Source: Peptoniphilus sp.
Lineage (GTDB): Bacteria > Bacillota > Clostridia > Tissierellales > Peptoniphilaceae
NCBI RefSeq assembly: GCF_022767005.1
Contig: NZ_JALEOV010000042.1
Coordinates: 1 to 39,638, forward strand
Reading direction: 5' to 3'
Length of the DNA: 39,638 nucleotides
Part shown: positions 16,658 to 25,999 of the stretch, one piece after another
Layout: each line of letters begins with the position of its first letter
How positions within the stretch are numbered: position 1 is the first letter of the stretch
Notes under the pieces: generated by a model
The model's database searches: none
Seen by the model: only the letters and a program-made list of their open reading frames with translations
What the model was told of the DNA's origin: nothing
Made by a program: the position numbers and the translations under genes

Positions 16658-17737
16658 TTACTCAAAATAATCTATAAAAGTTTTTACTGCAATGCCTGTT
16701 TTTTTGTTGTAAAGTATGCCTTCACAGTGTGGCCAGCTATCTTTACCTACAGTTTTTTTAGCTTCTTCATAATCCTTTTTCTTTGCGATTTCTACATTGC
16801 CCTCAATTAGTCTTGGACCCTTTTCAATGTAGACTACGTCATTTTCATATCCAGGAATATCTTTTAGTTTGTGGGAAAAATTGTCTAACCCTTTTTCTTG
16901 AGCTAAATAAAACAAATCATCCATTAACTCATCGTAGTCTTCTTTGTTATAGCCCTCTTTCATTAAATAATCAAAAGTCATTTTATCGCCACGAGCCATT
17001 TTTTTAATAGAAGGAGCATACAAAGATCCATCTTGCGCATAAATTACCTTGTCAAAAACAAAATTATTATCTTTATTTAATATGTATTGAAATTCAATAG
17101 GAATATGAGAACCAGATTCCTGTTCAAATATTCCGTCTTTAAAGGAATAATTTAAATTATATACATTAGCAAGTAAAATTAATTTTCCATCTTCAAAGAA
17201 GTCCTTTACAAAATAAGTACTATAAGCACAAAGTTCATCTGACATTTTGGGCTTATCAATTTCTCGCATTTTATTTGAAAGCAAATATGAAAAAGCTTTA
17301 TCTCTTAGAGAAATTTGGGACTCAATTATTTTTGATCCACTTTTTTTAATTTCTTCATTTTCAAAAATATTATTTTTAGCTTTTTTTGCAAATTTAATTT
17401 TTCTATAATTTGATGAAATTATTACATCACCTACATTGTTTTTGCTTTTCTCTATTTTTTTGTCAGTAAAGTTTGCATTATTAAAAAGTTTTTCATACTG
17501 ATTCAAATTTATTTCGCCAATAATTTGTGAAAGAGGAAATTTTTCACTGGACTCTCCAAGATTTTCTCTGGCAATGTAAAGATTTATTTCAGGTTCCTTT
17601 GCCACAGTTTTTTCTTTATCTTCTATTTTATTTTTTTCGACAGTATTTTTTTCTTGATTAGGATTTTTACTTTTCCCACAAGCTGTAAATAACAAAATTG
17701 TAATCAAAGATATTATTAAAATTTTAAAATTTTTCAT
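16658..17737 (-). CDS. Lipoprotein of unknown function
   Basis: A 359-residue predicted lipoprotein. The signal peptide ends in a clear lipobox, LLFTAC, with Cys20 for lipidation, so the protein should be anchored on the outer face of the membrane. A Lys/Glu-rich linker (about 23-50) follows, then a mixed alpha/beta region I do not recognise. Cysteines after the lipobox are few. The 5' side has AAGGAGG and an AT-rich TATAAT-containing promoter. It is monocistronic and divergent from the ACT-DUF711 operon. No function is assigned. Confidence 0.85.
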   Translation of the reverse strand: MKNFKILIISLITILLFTACGKSKNPNQEKNTVEKNKIEDKEKTVAKEPEINLYIARENLGESSEKFPLSQIIGEINLNQYEKLFNNANFTDKKIEKSKNNVGDVIISSNYRKIKFAKKAKNNIFENEEIKKSGSKIIESQISLRDKAFSYLLSNKMREIDKPKMSDELCAYSTYFVKDFFEDGKLILLANVYNLNYSFKDGIFEQESGSHIPIEFQYILNKDNNFVFDKVIYAQDGSLYAPSIKKMARGDKMTFDYLMKEGYNKEDYDELMDDLFYLAQEKGLDNFSHKLKDIPGYENDVVYIEKGPRLIEGNVEIAKKKDYEEAKKTVGKDSWPHCEGILYNKKTGIAVKTFIDYFE

Positions 17738-17816
17738 ACTTTCCTCCTTTTATATTATAATATAATAAAGTAAAATAAAGAGCAACCATAAAGGGATTAT
17801 TAATGCTTTAAATGTA

Positions 17817-17825
17817 TGATATAAT
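17817..17825 (+). promoter_or_regulatory. Extended -10 promoter of the ACT-DUF711 operon
   Basis: TGATATAAT lies 28 bp before the ATG at 17854, ahead of AAGGGGGAT. It has the same nine bases as three other promoters in the window; the -35 is poor. Confidence 0.55.
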
Positions 17826-17853
17826 AATTGTAATTTTAATTAAGGGGGATGCT

Positions 17854-18123
17854 ATGAAGGCTGTTATAACTGTCATCGGTAGTGACAAAATTGGTATTGT
17901 ATATGAAGTAGTAAAGAAAATGGTGGAGTTTGATCTAAATATTGTAGATATCACTCAAACAATTTTAGACGGTTATTTCACAATGATAGTAATAGTTGAT
18001 TTAACTAAAATGAATGTTGAATTCCAAGAAGTTGTTGATGCTTACGAAAAACTTGGCGAAGAATTAGATCTTTCTATTAGAGTTCAACACCAAGGTATCT
18101 TCGACAAGATGCACCAAATTTAA
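17854..18123 (+). CDS. ACT domain protein (UPF0237)
   Basis: A small soluble protein of 89 residues made of a single ACT domain, a ligand-binding fold that usually senses amino acids. The start at 17854 is set by AAGGGGGAT; an in-frame ATG at 17812 is rejected because it lies over the promoter. The opening AVITVIGSDKIGIVYEV is the classic ACT strand-turn-helix with the ligand-site glycine. It is followed 10 bp later by the DUF711 gene, a widely conserved pairing of unknown purpose. A regulatory role on its partner is inference. Confidence 0.93.
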   Translation: MKAVITVIGSDKIGIVYEVVKKMVEFDLNIVDITQTILDGYFTMIVIVDLTKMNVEFQEVVDAYEKLGEELDLSIRVQHQGIFDKMHQI

Positions 18124-18133
18124 GGAGTAACCT

Positions 18134-19489
18134 ATGGATAAAAGAAAAATTTTAGAAACAGTTAGGATGCTTGACCAAGAAAACCTAGACATTAGGACTG
18201 TAACTCTTGGCATATCACTTTTGGACTGTATAGACAAAGATGGAGATGTTGCACGCAAAAAAATCTATAACAAAATAATAAAATACGGCAAGAATCTAGT
18301 TGAATATGCAAATGAAGTTGGCAAAAAATACGGTGTTGAAATTGTAAATAAAAGAGTTTCCGTAACACCTATTGCCCTTATTGCAGGTGCAACTGATGAA
18401 AAAGACTACACAGAATTTGCAAGGACTCTCGACAAGGCTGCAAAGGAAATAGGAGTAGATTTTATTGGTGGGTTTTCTGCATTAGTTCATGGAGAAATGA
18501 CGCCAGCTGATGAAATTTTAATAAATTCCATTCCTCGTGCACTTTCCGAAACAGAAAAAGTTTGCTCTTCAATAAATGTTGGAACTACAAAAAAGGGTCT
18601 AAATATGGATGCAGTTAAACTTATGGGAGAGATGATTCGTGAAACTGCTATAAAAACTAAGGACGCTGATTCTATTGGTTGCGCAAAATTAGTTGTTTTT
18701 GCAAACGCAGTTGAAGACAATCCATTTATGGCAGGATCTTTCCACGGTGTTGGAATGGGAGATGTAGTTCTTCACGTTGGGGTATCTGGACCTGGTGTAG
18801 TTAAATACGCACTAGAAAAAGTTAGAGGCAAAAGCTTTGATGTAGTTTCTGAAACTATTAAGAAAACAGCATTTAAAATAACGAGATTGGGCGAGCTTAT
18901 TGGCACAGAAGTTGCGAATAAAGTAGGAGTTCCCTTTGGAACAATTGATTTATCTCTTGCACCGACACCAGCTATTGGCGATTCTGTTGCACGAATTTTA
19001 GAAGAAATTGGAGTAGAGTTTGCAGGAGGACATGGAACTACCGCAGCACTTGCAATGTTAAATGACGCGGTAAAAAAAGGCGGAATTATGGCATCAGATC
19101 ACGTTGGAGGACTTAGTGGCGCCTTTATTCCAGTAAGTGAAGATGAAGGAATGATTGAAGCGGCGAGAAATGGACACATTGGACTTGATAAACTTGAGGC
19201 AATGACTTGCGTATGTTCCGTAGGTCTAGATATGATTGCAATTCCAGGGGACACAAAGGCGTCAACATTAGCTGCAATAATCGCAGACGAAGCAATGATT
19301 GGAATTATAAATCAAAAGACTACTGCGGTTAGACTTATCCCAGTAATTGGAAAGGGTGTTGGCGAAGAGGCTATCTTTGGCGGACTTTTAGGTTCTGCAC
19401 CAATAATTCCAGTTCATCAAGGAAATAGTGAAAGATTTGCAAATCGAGGAGGATTTATACCTGCTCCAGTTCACAGCTTTAAAAATTAA
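18134..19489 (+). CDS. DUF711 / UPF0210 family protein
   Basis: A 451-residue cytoplasmic protein recognised as UPF0210 (DUF711) from its length and from conserved glycine-rich stretches such as [29 protein letters not shown] and [17 protein letters not shown]. The biochemical function is not established. The gene follows the ACT gene closely, and an amino-acid permease gene comes 29 bp downstream. Linkage to a permease and an amidohydrolase here hints at amino-acid or amide metabolism; this is inference. Confidence 0.93.
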   Translation: MDKRKILETVRMLDQENLDIRTVTLGISLLDCIDKDGDVARKKIYNKIIKYGKNLVEYANEVGKKYGVEIVNKRVSVTPIALIAGATDEKDYTEFARTLDKAAKEIGVDFIGGFSALVHGEMTPADEILINSIPRALSETEKVCSSINVGTTKKGLNMDAVKLMGEMIRETAIKTKDADSIGCAKLVVFANAVEDNPFMAGSFHGVGMGDVVLHVGVSGPGVVKYALEKVRGKSFDVVSETIKKTAFKITRLGELIGTEVANKVGVPFGTIDLSLAPTPAIGDSVARILEEIGVEFAGGHGTTAALAMLNDAVKKGGIMASDHVGGLSGAFIPVSEDEGMIEAARNGHIGLDKLEAMTCVCSVGLDMIAIPGDTKASTLAAIIADEAMIGIINQKTTAVRLIPVIGKGVGEEAIFGGLLGSAPIIPVHQGNSERFANRGGFIPAPVHSFKN

Positions 19490-19518
19490 TGTAAAAATAA
19501 AAAGGAAAGAGGTGTCCT

Positions 19519-20913
19519 ATGAATAATAATTCAAAGAACATTGAAAGGTTAACTACTGAAAATACAGAGTTTAAAAGAGAGATTGGCGTTTTTGGCGGCG
19601 TAAGTATTATCGGTGGAATTATGATCGGATCTGGTATTTTTTATCTTGGATCCTATGTACTTCAAAGGACAAATATGAATTCAGGTCTAGCTCTTATTTG
19701 TTGGATAATTGGCGGACTTATTACACTTTTTGGTGGACTTTGCTATGCAGAACTTGGCACAGCAATGCCAAAAGCAGGTGGAAGAATTGTTTACTTAAAT
19801 GAAGCATATCATCCAATAGCTGGGTTTATATCCGGATTTACAGATTGGATAGTGGGAGGACCGGGTTCAGTTGCTGCAGTTTCCATCGCCCTTATGAGTG
19901 TTTTTAAAAGTTTTTTCGAAATTTCTGACTTTGGAATAAAAATTTCAGCAATATTTTTAATTATTGCACTTACAATATACAATTTATTTGGTGTAAAGGC
20001 ATCGTCAATTCTTCAAAATTTATCAATGGTTGCAAAACTTGTTCCCATAGGAATTGTAATGATGGCTGCACTTTTTGTTGGAAAGATAAGTCCTGATTTG
20101 AGCCTTGGAAGTGCAATTGAATATTCAAGGACAAGTGATACAAATATCTTTGGCATAATTGCCATAGCTGTTGTTGCAACTTTATGGGCATATGAAGGGT
20201 GGACAAACTTAAATACAGTTGCAGAGGAAATAAAGGAACCTCACAAAAATTTGCCACTTGCACTAATAATAGGAATTGGTGGTATAACAGTTTTATATAC
20301 ATTATTTAACTTTGCAATTATGAAAGTAATACCTCACGATGAAATTGTATCCATGATAAATAGCGGCAATCTCTATCTTGGCACAGAAGTTGCAAAAAGA
20401 GTATTTGGTCACGCTGGCGTAATTATAGTAAGTGCAGGAATGATACTTGCAATGTTTGGAACATTAAATGGACTTATTCTTGCACAGCCAAGAATGTACT
20501 ATGCTATGGCAGTGGAAGGTCATTTCTTTAAAGCATTTGCAAAACTTCATCCAAAATATAAAGTTCCGACAGCACCAATTATTGTGCAATGTGTATTTTC
20601 TTGTATACTTGTAATGGCATCAAACTTAGACCAGCTTACTAATATGGTAGTAATTACAGGAATGATTTTTTCAGTACTTACAATTTTAAGTGTTCCAATA
20701 CTTAGAAAAAAATATCCAAATATAGAAAGACCTTACAAAGTTTGGTTTTATCCAGTTTCAGTAATAATAACAGCTCTAATTTTTGCAGGACTTGTAGTTC
20801 AAGGTGCAATTGAAGATCCAATTACAGGGCTAACTGGACTTGTAGTACCAGCTCTTGGAGCAATCACTTATATGATTTTTGATGCAAAATTAAAAAAAGA
20901 AAAAGGTGTATAA
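19519..20913 (+). CDS. APC superfamily amino-acid permease
   Basis: An integral-membrane transporter of 464 residues with about 12 hydrophobic segments. The first-helix signature GGIMIGSGIF is the broken helix 1 of APC transporters that contacts the substrate amino group and carboxylate. The downstream YAELGTAMPKAGG (end of helix 2 and loop) is equally typical and points to the LAT/SteT-like branch. It sits in the ACT-DUF711 operon with an AAAGAGGTG ribosome site, and the amidohydrolase start follows 1 bp after its stop. The specific amino acid is unknown. Confidence 0.92.
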   Translation: MNNNSKNIERLTTENTEFKREIGVFGGVSIIGGIMIGSGIFYLGSYVLQRTNMNSGLALICWIIGGLITLFGGLCYAELGTAMPKAGGRIVYLNEAYHPIAGFISGFTDWIVGGPGSVAAVSIALMSVFKSFFEISDFGIKISAIFLIIALTIYNLFGVKASSILQNLSMVAKLVPIGIVMMAALFVGKISPDLSLGSAIEYSRTSDTNIFGIIAIAVVATLWAYEGWTNLNTVAEEIKEPHKNLPLALIIGIGGITVLYTLFNFAIMKVIPHDEIVSMINSGNLYLGTEVAKRVFGHAGVIIVSAGMILAMFGTLNGLILAQPRMYYAMAVEGHFFKAFAKLHPKYKVPTAPIIVQCVFSCILVMASNLDQLTNMVVITGMIFSVLTILSVPILRKKYPNIERPYKVWFYPVSVIITALIFAGLVVQGAIEDPITGLTGLVVPALGAITYMIFDAKLKKEKGV

Positions 20914-20914
20914 G

Positions 20915-22534
20915 ATGAAAAAATTATTTTACAATGGAAAAGTTTATGTCAATAGAGATGAATTTCAAGAGGCAATTTACACTGAAGATGAATTTATAAA
21001 AGAAGTAGGAAAAAGTAAAGATCTTTTAGAAAAATATTCTGATTCAGCAATAGAAAAAATTGACTGCAATGGAAAAACTGTAATCCCAGGACTAAATGAT
21101 TCACATTTGCACTTTATGCAATTTGGAGAAAGCAGGAACCAAGTTGATATAGAAGGCGTAAAGTCTATTGAAGAAATGATAGAAAGATGCAAAATCTTTA
21201 TGGAAAAAAATCCCAAGAGATGTGAAAAGGGAATCCACGCAATTGGATGGAATCAAGATTTATTTGTTGGAGATAAGAGAATCCCTAATAGATTTGATTT
21301 AGATAAAATTTCAACAGAAATTCCCATTGTACTAGAAAGAGTTTGCGGTCATATAGTTTCATCTAACACAAGGGTAATTGAAATTCTTGGACTAACTAAG
21401 GACAGTCCACAGTATCCTGACGGAGAATTTTTAATAGGAGAAGACGGCTATCCAAGCGGAGTTTATACTGCCAATGCTTGCAACTTTGCAAAGGATGTAA
21501 TCCCCGATTTTACTTTAGAAGAAAGGCGAGAAATGCTAATCGAAACTATGGATTATGCAATATCTTGTGGACTTACATCTGTACAATCAAATGATGTGGG
21601 CACAACTTTTATGAATGGACCAGTTGCCTTTGCACTTTTAAAGGACATCTATAAATCCTATAAAAAAATTAGATATAGACATCAAGTTTGTTTCAATGAT
21701 TTTTCTGAATTTGAAAAATACTTAACTGTTGGAGAATTTAAGTCAGAAGATTATAAGGACAATTACTTAAAACTTGGGCCCCTTAAATTATTTAAGGACG
21801 GATCACTTGGCGCAAGGACAGCTTTAATGCGCAACGGTTACAATGATGACAAAGAAAATCACGGACTTCCTTGGATAAAGGATGAAGAGATGAGGAAGTA
21901 TGTAAAACTTGCAAGCGACAATAATCTCCAAGTCATTACTCACGTAATTGGCGATAAGGCAATTGAAGATACAGTAAAATGTTATGAAGAATCTTTTAAA
22001 AATGGCAAAAACAGCCTTCGACACACTTTAGTTCATTGTCAAATAACAGATAAAGAACTTGTAGAAAGAATTGCAAAAGACGACATTTGCGTAATGGCAC
22101 AGCCAATATTTTTAGATTACGACATGAAAGTAGTTGAGGATAGATGTGGAAAGGAACTTGCAAGCACATCCTATGCCTTTAAATCTTTAAAAGACCTTGG
22201 TGCTCATGTTGCCTATGGTACCGATGCACCAGTGGAAAATTTGAATCCTTTCCCAAATATTTACATGGCAGTAACTAGAAAGGACAAATTGGGAGAGCCT
22301 GAAGGTGGATTTTATCCAAAGGAATGCGTAGATGTATATGAAGCAATTGATGCTTACACAATTGAATCTGCCTATGTAGAATTTGCGGAAGACATAAAGG
22401 GAAGAATAAAAAAAGATTTCTTGGCAGATTTTGTAGTTTTAGACAGAGATATATTCACTATTGACCCAATGGAGATTAAGGAAATTAAACCTTTAATGAC
22501 TATTGTTGGCGGTAAAATTGTTTATAAAAGGTAG
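20915..22534 (+). CDS. Amidohydrolase, YtcJ-like (Amidohydro_3)
   Basis: A metal-dependent hydrolase of 539 residues from ATG 20915; a GTG three codons earlier overlaps the ribosome site AGGTG and is rejected. Metal-site motifs are the HLH pair (His64, His66 in NDSHLHF), THVIGDKA, LVHCQ and the late TDAPVENLNPF aspartate. A typical beta-sandwich start (MKKLFYNGKVYV) and end (DFVVLDRDIF) frame the barrel. Substrates of YtcJ proteins are mostly unknown, probably N-substituted amides. Its place after an amino-acid permease suggests the operon imports a compound and hydrolyses it or the product. Confidence 0.9.
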   Translation: MKKLFYNGKVYVNRDEFQEAIYTEDEFIKEVGKSKDLLEKYSDSAIEKIDCNGKTVIPGLNDSHLHFMQFGESRNQVDIEGVKSIEEMIERCKIFMEKNPKRCEKGIHAIGWNQDLFVGDKRIPNRFDLDKISTEIPIVLERVCGHIVSSNTRVIEILGLTKDSPQYPDGEFLIGEDGYPSGVYTANACNFAKDVIPDFTLEERREMLIETMDYAISCGLTSVQSNDVGTTFMNGPVAFALLKDIYKSYKKIRYRHQVCFNDFSEFEKYLTVGEFKSEDYKDNYLKLGPLKLFKDGSLGARTALMRNGYNDDKENHGLPWIKDEEMRKYVKLASDNNLQVITHVIGDKAIEDTVKCYEESFKNGKNSLRHTLVHCQITDKELVERIAKDDICVMAQPIFLDYDMKVVEDRCGKELASTSYAFKSLKDLGAHVAYGTDAPVENLNPFPNIYMAVTRKDKLGEPEGGFYPKECVDVYEAIDAYTIESAYVEFAEDIKGRIKKDFLADFVVLDRDIFTIDPMEIKEIKPLMTIVGGKIVYKR

Positions 22535-22546
22535 TTTTGATATATT

Positions 22547-23035
22547 ATGACTTTAGAAATCAAAGGAATAAAAAATTTAAACAAAGAGGAAAGACTTGAG
22601 TACATGGTGGACTTTGGGAAAGCCACGATAAAAACAGAAAAAGACTTAATCGCCATGATGGCAAATCTTTCTTCCATAATTTTTAATGTAGTAGAGGATT
22701 TGAATTGGGCAGGTTTTTATCTCGTGCGTGGAGATGAACTTGTCCTTGGACCTTTTCAAGGTTTGCCAGCTTGCACTAGATTAAAAGACGAAGGAGTTTG
22801 CGTCGCAGCTTGGAAGGGACAAAAAATTATGCGAATAGAAAATGTCCATGAATTTAAAGGACATGTAGCCTGCGACAGTGCATCAAATTCCGAGCTTGTC
22901 TTGCCAATAAAAATAAAGGGCGAAGTCATTGCAGTTTTAGATTTGGATTCGCCAAAAATAGGCCGCTTCACAAGCCTAGAAGAAAAATATTTTTCTAAAC
23001 TTGTACAATTTATGGAAGAAGAACTTAATAAGTAA
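22547..23035 (+). CDS. Free methionine-(R)-sulfoxide reductase (GAF domain)
   Basis: It reduces free L-methionine-(R)-sulfoxide with thioredoxin as donor. The 162-residue protein is one GAF domain with the three cysteines of the family: Cys76 (LPACTRL), Cys85 (GVCVAA) and Cys109 (HVACDSASNSE). These match the reactive triad of the E. coli enzyme, and SNSELVLP is the usual following motif. The start lies 12 bp after the amidohydrolase gene with a weak AGGTAG site. It is the last gene of the operon, before a terminator. Confidence 0.93.
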   Translation: MTLEIKGIKNLNKEERLEYMVDFGKATIKTEKDLIAMMANLSSIIFNVVEDLNWAGFYLVRGDELVLGPFQGLPACTRLKDEGVCVAAWKGQKIMRIENVHEFKGHVACDSASNSELVLPIKIKGEVIAVLDLDSPKIGRFTSLEEKYFSKLVQFMEEELNK

Positions 23036-23040
23036 AAATT

Positions 23041-23064
23041 TGGAGATATTTATCTCCATTTTTT
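23041..23064 (+). terminator. Terminator of the ACT-DUF711-permease-amidohydrolase-fRMsr operon
   Basis: TGGAGAT (23041-23047), ATTT loop, ATCTCCA (23052-23058), then six T, 5 bp after the stop. Confidence 0.9.
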
Positions 23065-23145
23065 ATTGCAGTAAAACTCTTGGAAAAATTTACGTCCAAT
23101 AAAATGCCATATTTTACTCTTTGAAAAATAAAAAAGATGAAACAT

Positions 23146-23178
23146 AAAAAAATATATGGTTTAGGCAATAAACCATAT
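23146..23178 (-). terminator. Terminator of the UPF0178/nitroreductase unit
   Basis: On the minus strand, ATATGGTTTA (23178-23169) and TAAACCATAT (23163-23154) form a 10-bp stem around five bases, followed by a run of seven T. It lies about 58 bp past the nitroreductase stop. Confidence 0.85.
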
Positions 23179-23235
23179 ACCATATAAATTAATTTTTCTT
23201 CACCAACATTATTTGACAAAGAGCAAATTATTAAA

Positions 23236-23781
23236 TTAAAGATCTTCTGAAATTATTTTATACAATGCGTCTGATGTCTTTCTTTTTTTCTCGCGAATTT
23301 CTTCATTTTTTGCGTAGCCAATTGCTATTATAAGTCTAATTCTACTTTTAGTATTTAAGAATTTTTGAATTTTTTCCTCGTCAAACCAACCTATTACGCA
23401 AGTTGAAAGCCCAAGTGTTGTTGCCTCTGCTGTAAAATAAGCCGTAGATATTCCAATATCAACTGATTTAAAATCTTGATTTTTTACCTTAGAGCCAATT
23501 TTTGCAGTCAAATTGTAGTTTTCTTCTGTTACAATGGCAAAAGCATTTACATCTTTTGTGAAAGAATTCATCTTTCCAAGTTGAAGGTATTTTGAAATAA
23601 TTTTCGCATTGTCGCCGTGAACAATGTAATAGTAATAGGGTTGTGCATTGCAAGCTGAAGGTGCAAGCTTCATTGTGTCAAGACAAGTTTGCAATTTTTC
23701 TATTTCAACCTCTCTATCTGGGTCATAATCTCTACAAGACTGTCTTACTTTTGCCAATTCTTTAAAATCGTTAAATTCCAT
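23236..23781 (-). CDS. Nitroreductase family flavoprotein
   Basis: A 181-residue FMN-binding oxidoreductase. The N-terminal VRQSCRDYD (RxSxRxY family signature), APSACNAQPYYYYIV (FMN-binding) and the late GLSTCVIGWFDEEKI and AIGYAKNEE segments are all typical. Natural substrates vary and cannot be assigned. The ATG has a weak AAGGAGATAAT site overlapping the end of the UPF0178 gene, one base away, so the two are co-translated. Confidence 0.92.
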   Translation of the reverse strand: MEFNDFKELAKVRQSCRDYDPDREVEIEKLQTCLDTMKLAPSACNAQPYYYYIVHGDNAKIISKYLQLGKMNSFTKDVNAFAIVTEENYNLTAKIGSKVKNQDFKSVDIGISTAYFTAEATTLGLSTCVIGWFDEEKIQKFLNTKSRIRLIIAIGYAKNEEIREKKRKTSDALYKIISEDL

Positions 23782-23782
23782 A

Positions 23783-24472
23783 TTATCTCCTTAAAAATTC
23801 ATCTAAACTTCCATCAAAGAAGTAAAAATCCTCGTCACGCATAAGTGCAGGAACGCCAACTCTGCCTTCTTTTACAATTTCGTCAAATTCTTCGGAGAAA
23901 TCTCTCTCTTTTAAAAATCTCTTTAAGTTTGCCATTGATGCTGTAATGTCTACAATTTCACAGTCCAAATTTTTTTCTTTAATTTCTGCGATTGCAGGTG
24001 GGCAATCTGGGCATAAACTTGAAATGAATAGTGTAAGCATATTTATATCCTCCAAAAATTTATTTAATGATCGGTAAAAATTTTGGTCGTCACATTTTTT
24101 TCTCTTAGCAATATTAAAGTAAATTTCTTTATTGCGCATTTTTCGGTTAAAGTGACGGCTTTCTAACAATTCCATAATATTATTATCGTCGATGAAATTA
24201 CCCTGGAAGTCCATGACTTTTGAGCCTTTTGCAAGACCAAGAGAAGACAAGCCTCTATCATTTGTAATCACGAGGTCTCCCTTATTTGCGTGATTTGCGA
24301 TATAGAGGTCAGCTGCTTCTTTTGATATGTCAACGCTAATGACTTCGCCGTAGTTTGAACTAAAATCTTGTGTATAATTTTTTACAAGTATGAGCTTTAC
24401 ACCATATTTTTTTGCTAGTTTTTCTGTTATTTCACGTACGGGTGATCCGTCTGCATCTAATAATATTTTCAT
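23783..24472 (-). CDS. UPF0178 (YaiI/YqxD) protein fused in frame to a glutaredoxin-like domain
   Basis: The 229-residue reading frame has two parts. Residues 1-144 are UPF0178, with the diagnostic LLDADGSPV start and VITNDRGL (PIN-like nuclease fold); its role is unknown. Residues 145-229 look like a separate glutaredoxin/thioredoxin-like domain: MLTLFISSLCPDC has a CPDC active site (Cys154, Cys157) and GVPAL supplies the cis-proline. Just before Met145 lies a textbook ribosome site, GGAGG at 24053-24049, eight bases from ATG 24040-24038. The second domain may therefore also be made as an independent 85-residue protein, or the fusion may have arisen by loss of a stop. Family UPF0178 members are usually about 150 residues. 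Confidence 0.88.
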   Translation of the reverse strand: MKILLDADGSPVREITEKLAKKYGVKLILVKNYTQDFSSNYGEVISVDISKEAADLYIANHANKGDLVITNDRGLSSLGLAKGSKVMDFQGNFIDDNNIMELLESRHFNRKMRNKEIYFNIAKRKKCDDQNFYRSLNKFLEDINMLTLFISSLCPDCPPAIAEIKEKNLDCEIVDITASMANLKRFLKERDFSEEFDEIVKEGRVGVPALMRDEDFYFFDGSLDEFLRR

Positions 24473-24569
24473 ATTTATTTTTTACCCTAAAATAAATTTA
24501 TCATATCATATAATTAAAAAGTATTGAAAAATTATAAGATTTTATATAGACTTAGTTAAGGAGGTCAAT

Positions 24570-25742
24570 ATGAAATATATTTACAGAATATTTGTATTCC
24601 TTACAGTTATACTCCTCCTTGGAGCATTGGGACTTACATTTATGTTTATGCCAAGGGGAAAAAAATTAAATAACAATAAAATTATAAATAAAGAAGAAAT
24701 TGCTGAACCAGAAAAAATTACTGTCTTTAATGAAAATGAAGATATTGTAAATATTTTATTAATTGGAATAGATTCTAGTGAAGTTACTTATGAAAAGGAT
24801 AAAGATTCTAAGAGAGCTGACACTATTATGGTATTATCAATTGATCCCAAATACGATAGAGTAAGATTATTATCAATACCAAGAGATACATATTATAAGT
24901 TAAAGGGTTACGACAATTATAGGATGAATGCAGCTTATTCTCGTGGAGGAATTGACCTACAAGTATCAAGTATTGAGGATTTTCTTAATGTGAAAATCGA
25001 CCATTATGTAACGGTTAATTATGAAGCAGTAAAGGAACTTGTTGACGCAATAGGTGGAGTTGAAGTTTACACTCCAGAGTACAAGTACACTGATCCCTCA
25101 ACAATACCGCCGCTTGAAATTGATTTTAAAGAGGGACTTCATTTGTTAAATGGCGATGATGCAGTAAAATATCTTAGAATAAGGAAAATATACAAAGACC
25201 AAGACCTCGACAGGATTAAGGCACAACAAGATTTTATAATGAAGATTTTTGAAAAAATGAAGTCTCCAAAAATGCTTCTAAAGCTTCCAAAACTTGTATC
25301 AATTGCAAATAAACACATTGAAACAGACATGAATTATGGACAATTATCCTATCTAGCATACTATGGTGTAACTCTCGATAAGGAAAATATAGGAATGAAA
25401 ACTGCTAACGGAAGGACGAAGAAGGGTTCTCCTCTATATTTTGTTGACAAAGAAAGTGCAAGGTATGAAGCATCAGAACTTGAAAGATTGAGAAAGAATG
25501 CAGCTGAAGGTGAAAACATAGAGAATAATTTGACAGAAGAAGATTTACAAAAAATGACAGAAGAAGAAAGAGCAGCAGCTGAACAAAAAATTAGAGATAG
25601 AGAACTTAGGGAAAAGTTAAAGAAAGAAGCTGTAAGAAAAGAAAATTCTTCAAATAATTCTAAAGAAGATAAAGAAAAAAATAAAAACACAAGTAAAAAG
25701 TCTTATTCTAACGAAAACAAAGATAAAGAAAATAATTTATAA
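24570..25742 (+). CDS. LytR-CpsA-Psr (LCP) family protein
   Basis: A membrane-anchored enzyme that transfers lipid-linked glycopolymers such as teichoic acids or capsule to peptidoglycan. The 390-residue protein has a short cytoplasmic N-terminus, one membrane helix (about 6-29), then the LCP domain with NILLIGIDSS, RADTIMVLSID, LLSIPRDTY and NYRMNAAYSRGG; the arginines and aspartates are those that hold the phosphates. A long tail from about residue 300 is almost all Lys, Glu, Asn and Ser, outside the membrane and probably disordered. The ribosome site is AAGGAGGT. A terminator follows directly. Confidence 0.94.
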   Translation: MKYIYRIFVFLTVILLLGALGLTFMFMPRGKKLNNNKIINKEEIAEPEKITVFNENEDIVNILLIGIDSSEVTYEKDKDSKRADTIMVLSIDPKYDRVRLLSIPRDTYYKLKGYDNYRMNAAYSRGGIDLQVSSIEDFLNVKIDHYVTVNYEAVKELVDAIGGVEVYTPEYKYTDPSTIPPLEIDFKEGLHLLNGDDAVKYLRIRKIYKDQDLDRIKAQQDFIMKIFEKMKSPKMLLKLPKLVSIANKHIETDMNYGQLSYLAYYGVTLDKENIGMKTANGRTKKGSPLYFVDKESARYEASELERLRKNAAEGENIENNLTEEDLQKMTEEERAAAEQKIRDRELREKLKKEAVRKENSSNNSKEDKEKNKNTSKKSYSNENKDKENNL

Positions 25743-25743
25743 G

Positions 25744-25767
25744 AAAGGACCTTAGGGTTCTTTTTTT
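25744..25767 (+). terminator. Terminator of the LCP gene
   Basis: AAGGACC (25745-25751), TTAG loop, GGTTCTT (25756-25762) with one G-U pair, then T to 25767. The 230 bp from here to the pepT stop shows no ORF, RNA motif or repeat that I can support. Confidence 0.85.
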
Positions 25768-25999
25768 ATGAGCTTTTGCAATGAAAAAACGCAAAGTTAT
25801 TAAAAGAAACCTCGTGCAGAAATATCTTACTCAAAAATTTGTGCTTTCTAAATTAAAGTTCTAAAATAGCAAATTTGATTTACTCAAACATTGTAATTTT
25901 TTAAGGAAGATCTTTGTCTTAAAAGGCACAATTCACATAGGCATTTCAGCATGAGGTTTATAAATTAGGTTTATTTTTAATGCAGTGATGATTAAAAAT

